Origin: Parelaphostrongylus tenuis
Lineage: Eukaryota; Nematoda; Chromadorea; Rhabditida; Metastrongylidae
Direction: 5' to 3'
Length of the DNA stretch: 64,000 nucleotides
NCBI GenBank assembly: GCA_019055375.1
Contig: JAHQIW010000148.1
Span: 1 to 64,000, forward strand
This document shows, piece by piece, positions 59,664 to 64,000 of this stretch (the stretch's first letter is position 1; every line of letters starts with the position of its first letter). A program made the position numbers and the translations under genes. The notes below the pieces were generated by a model. The model saw only the letters and a program-made list of their open reading frames with translations, was not told the origin of the DNA and made no database searches.

Positions 59664-61019
59664 CTAAAGGTGCTTTTTGATAGTGGATATTAGGTATATG
59701 ATTGAAAAACGACAATTTGAAAACAAAAGTCAACTACTGTAAAATTTCCTATGAATCTAAAAGAAAATCGGTGAATCATCAATGACGAAGAGAAGCTTTT
59801 CCACGAAAAAATTCTTATCATATGAGCATTCCAAAATGACTAAGAGGCGTTAAAAAGGTATAGCAGAATAATTTGATTATCAGAGTGAAAATATCTGTTA
59901 CTGGATCTGGCAATGATCAAGAATTTTCTGATTTTTTGGAACAATTCGCGCATCAAAAAACAGTTGCGCAGAGATCTCATCTATCAAAAACAGTGAAACT
60001 AGAAAATAAATCTTGCGAATGCTCATACGTTTTCTATTCAGCAAAGATTTGACGACGGTTTCTGCTTTCTTTATATTTTGGTAGAGATAAGGTGTAAGGT
60101 GTTGACAGTGAAAACTATCCATAAGCTGATCTTCTATGCCAAAGAGCATATTAAATACAGATTTGTTTACTGAAAGTGACAGTCACAAGATAAGGAATGT
60201 ATTCCCTAAAACTTCGCTACTAATCAATACTTCTTCGAAAAGACGTCTTTTTGGGAGACTTCAAAGTTGATGGACTACAGAACTCATGTCGCTCTCAAGG
60301 ATATTCATAGAAAATGTAGAATATTTGAGACATATCACTGAAATCGTGGGAATACAAGGCTACTGTCCCTATCGGAATAATCATGGTGGAAAGCAATGAT
60401 ACTCACAGCAAATTCATAACATGTGGAAAAGGGAAGAATAACGGCGAACAACTTTGTAAATCACAATGATTAATTGTTATGGCGTCGTCAAGTCTGATAG
60501 TGAATTGGATGACTGGACAACAACAAAGACGAGAAGATGGGACAATAACAACAATAAGAGTCGTAACGTTTTACGTGGACAACTGAAGAAACGTTAACGG
60601 AGAACAGACGACCAAAGAGGAATGAAAGAGGAATGACAAAATATCCGAATGGTGGAATGATGAGGCAGGCAGGATTGAGATGAGTTGGGAGTGTTGATGA
60701 CGAAGGTTATAGTGAGTGACAGCAGCCGAAAGCACTGCACTGTTTGCTTGAGAGACTGCATCGATAGAAAAGGAACGATTCAAAACACCAAGGGTTATTA
60801 TGTCAAATTACTCATTCTACAGAAAAGAAAAACATGATCTTCTGAGAAACAAAATTTCTTCCTTTTACTCATTCTTTACTTCCAACTGCTGCCCATACTT
60901 CTTATCGAAGGCAAGTAGTCTGTTGTACGTGAGCATCACGATGAAGCTCTGGTGAAGAGAACTTTTTCGTAGATCCTCTTCAGATCATTACCCGACTCCA
61001 CTACTAATAGATAAAACAT
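59664..61019. other. No gene recognised; possible 5' region of the MAGUK gene
   Basis: I looked for upstream MAGUK exons on the minus strand and found none I can defend. A serine-rich open frame (minus strand, 60783-60571; contains SIDAVSQANSAVLSAAV) could be upstream exon or untranslated sequence but has no linking splice evidence. Confidence 0.3.
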
Positions 61020-61260
61020 GTTTAGTGCACGTGTAGCGCAGTGGTTAGAGGTGCTGATATTCACTTGCCATTTCAGTTAATTCCACATCTTGAACTAACC
61101 AAATCCTAAGCCAGACTTTCCTGACGCGAAAAAATCTCCAACTTTCTACATTGGTGGTAGGCGCTCGTTAGTCATTGCACAAGCCAAATATATGCCAAAA
61201 GTGCACTCAATCACCTTTACAGCGCTGCGAGTGGGGCTGATTCATGATAGATTCTCAGTA
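61020..61260 (+). mobile_element. tRNA-derived SINE
   Basis: Head gtgtagcgcagtggttagagg (A box); body and tail with ctcgttagtcattgcacaag and gcactcaatcacctttacag. Same family as 48630-48890 and 61950-62230. The B box is degraded. Confidence 0.55.
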
Positions 61261-61949
61261 ATTCGACCAACATCGAACAATTTTACCCTTGGCTTTCATA
61301 GTTCCTGCGTCATCCCGCGCCTCATATTTACTTTCATTAAGTCTAGATTGTTTGCTTGTGAGCTGTGCAGTATAAGGTCTATGTAATAACTGAGCTGACA
61401 AACAAAAGTTTTATCCCTTGATCATTTGATATTCCGCAACTGCAATAATCAAGGTATTGCAATGACAAAAAAGAACTAGGTAAGGTAACAGTTTTGTACG
61501 GGATAAAGTTTTCAAGGTTCAAATCAGAAGGAATATTACAAAAAGGGGCGAAGACAAGCGTAGTTGCAAAAAATGGAAAAAATTGTATACAAATGAGAAT
61601 TGAGTGTTAGGCAAAAATACTTGAAACATTAATGAAACTACGAAAAAGAAGTAAAAGCCTAAGCATTCTTGGAAAAACAGTGACAGAAGATTCATAAATA
61701 TCACTGATATATAGAAAATTCAATATGTTTGCACAGTTTCGATTCCTAAGAGAGGCAAATCATCTAAGGCTGATGCATTATAGACTGTGGTTTATCATTT
61801 AGAAGAAACAAGAAAGGATAGTGGTACTTCCTTGCATTTTTGGCGCGATTTTACTGCTGTAACCATGAAAACACTTTCTCAAGTGATTTTATGAGCATAA
61901 CACAGAAATGGTGGCATTCAGAAATTTTTCTCGTCTCTCACTTGTCAGG

Positions 61950-62230
61950 AGAGCGTGGGGAACAGCGGTTAGAGGTGCTCTGCGTCGCACACAATTCCCA
62001 TGGCTCGATCTCGCGCTCGTGGCTCACCAAGCCATCCATCTGTCCAGGACGGGTAGGCTGGTACCAGATTGATACCAGACTGATCCCATACTTTCTACAA
62101 AGATCAGCAGCAAATGTTTCGATGCAGCGGTAGGCCACAGTGAGTCATTGTAAAGGCCACACATGCATTCAATCACCTCAAACGAGATTAAAAAATTGAA
62201 GACGAGTGCATGGCGCATCTCTCAAGGATT
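61950..62230 (+). mobile_element. tRNA-derived SINE
   Basis: Head gaacagcggttagaggtgct, B-box region ggctcgatctcgc, body ccaagccatccatctgtcc and tail gtcattgtaaaggccacac plus gaagacgagtgcatggcgc. This is the most complete of the copies. Confidence 0.65.
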
Positions 62231-62449
62231 GATCACCGCCCAAAGCTTTGTCCTTTAACTCAGTTGCCAGTAGATCTGAATACTAACGGCGCAGCGAGTA
62301 AACATTCGGCAGCACATGAACCGGAAATGGAAATGGGGCAGACTGAAGAGATTTGTATGTGGAAAACTCAAGGCGAGGGAGGATTGGGAGGATGGAAAAA
62401 AGTCTTTAATTCTGAAACGTCTCGAATTTCTTCAGTGAATTAGTACTTC

Positions 62450-64000
62450 TTACTGGAATAATGTGGACTACGGTGTGAAAACATCTCAACATTTCGAAGT
62501 TCCTCGTCAGACAAAATAGGTAAGCAGGTAGATATACGTAAAAATGCTATTAATAAGATATAAACATGATGATGACGAGACGTCACGGGGAGATGACAGA
62601 AAATCATCCTGATGACTGAGTGTTTTTTTTCATGAAATGATCATCGTTACTTGCGTAGTGCGCAGCTGGGCGATCTAGAGCCGGAGAGAAGTTATGTGGC
62701 ATTCCCCTAGATGGAGATTGGTGGGCGGATTAGACGTAAATTGAAAACGATCGTGGACCTGCAGGTGGACATAAGCAGCTGGACTCGATGAGCGGACTTC
62801 CTTTCTTAGGTGCACAATATTGACTTGCACCTCCCGTACACAAATACACACAAATGACCTGCTGTGCACAGCGACTTTAGTAGAATCTTGCAATAAAACG
62901 GCATAGAAAATGATTCGTGGACCTCTTTGATGTAAGCAACATACTGCTCCAGAGAAGTCATGTGAACTAGCCATGATATTTCGCTTGAAATCACTAAATA
63001 TAAAACGGCCACACAAAAAAATAGAGTGCTTTAATGCCCCTCAGGTAAAAGAGGATCACTGGGCAGCTAGAAGAGATCTCACAGAAAAGTAGGAGCTTTG
63101 TTGCTGTTCACTTGAGTGACTCAGGAATGTACCTATCCCATGAGTGGACATAGAAATATCAAATCATATTTAAGTTAAGCGAGAAGAGCTTCTCATTCAA
63201 GAGGCCTACCTGACACAAGGTACAAGCCAAGAACGATTAACAACTGGTTCCAAAGAGTTTATGAGACAACTTGAACTTGATTAATGTCATATAAACCATA
63301 TCGATTACACAGAGCTCACAAGAAATTCTCATTTTCATTTTCATTTTGAAAATATGTTCACCGAATTACACTATAATTTTGCATATGGATTTATCGCACA
63401 GGAAAACTTAAGCAAAAACCAAATATAATCAGCTGTTGGTAACAGAGATTAAACAAGAAAATAGCTTCAAGAACATTACTGTTTAGATGATACTAAAATA
63501 GCTACGAAAAAAATCAAGTATGTTTTTTTTTCTCGTTGAAACCTTGTTTGTCTTGCAACTTTATGCGTGTGATTCACTTATAATGACTTAATTACTCTTT
63601 CGCATGAAAAATCGTTCCCTCGCCAACGTCATCAGGTAAGTTCATTGCCATCAAACTCATCATTCAATAGTGAATCAACGGAACACCAGCCATCAGTGGT
63701 AATATGAACGATGAATGAGAAAATGGAAAAAAAAAAGATTTTGCAGGTAGAGAAGTACGGGTAAGAAGCGAATGCGTAATGCAAAGAGAAAGACAGTGTT
63801 ATTTTCAGTGTTTGAAAAACGAAAGTGACAACCACAAGCGAGACGGTTTATTTACAAGAGAATTTTCAAAATTAAAGAACATTTTGAGAATGTGAATAAC
63901 ATCAGAAAGAATGACGAGTGCTATTTTCACAATACCAGGTATTCGAGGCACTGGGAATCGGTAATTATGAGTTTTTGAACCACTGTTTACGGTACTCTAG
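62450..64000. other. No gene recognised
   Basis: AT-rich sequence without convincing exons, splice-linked frames or known repeats. Open frames on the minus strand (62675-63016) have no recognisable domain and overlap each other. Confidence 0.4.

Overview
The window is eukaryotic and reads as nuclear DNA of a parasitic roundworm, most likely a strongylid or hookworm. Genes are split into short exons with nematode-type acceptors (tttcag, ttttag). The two recognisable genes are closest in pattern to nematode and metazoan AIR-2 and PALS1. The intergenic DNA and introns are packed with decayed mariner, RTE and Penelope-like elements and many foldback repeats. The species is inferred, not proven. 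There is no operon, CRISPR array, phage or bacterial island.

Layout. 1-13.5 kb is repeat-rich, with a possible minus-strand terminal exon near 0.7-1.2 kb and a minus-strand gene tail at 5.5-6.0 kb. 14.2-15.5 kb holds a compact six-exon minus-strand gene for a small single-pass membrane protein (167 aa, all splice phases agree). 16.9-20.1 kb holds exon-like segments of an unrecognised plus-strand gene with conflicting frames. 20-28.7 kb is repeats: mariner pieces, tRNA-bearing foldbacks and an inverted-repeat element with a minisatellite core. 28.7-41.9 kb is a complete ten-exon Aurora B kinase gene (air-2 type, 314 aa) on the plus strand, with long transposon-filled introns. 42.4-59.7 kb is a minus-strand gene of fifteen detected exons for a PALS1/MPP5/Stardust-type MAGUK scaffold (magu-2 type), whose 5' end is not fixed. 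59.7-64 kb has two tRNA-derived SINE copies and no gene I can support.

The two main genes converge tail to tail with 563 bp between their stop codons, and their likely poly(A) signals cross over, so their mRNAs may overlap. They belong to different processes: mitotic chromosome segregation and cytokinesis (Aurora B), and epithelial or neuronal polarity (PALS1/Par6/Crumbs type). I infer no shared pathway beyond adjacency.

The most unusual material is the repeat fraction: long palindromes carrying 72-nt tRNA-like units in their arms, one of them nested inside a mariner element; long-TIR mariner copies; and an inverted-repeat element with about 35-bp tandem repeats just upstream of the Aurora gene. 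I did not find a convincing previously undescribed gene system. The tRNA-bearing foldback family is the nearest candidate for something new.
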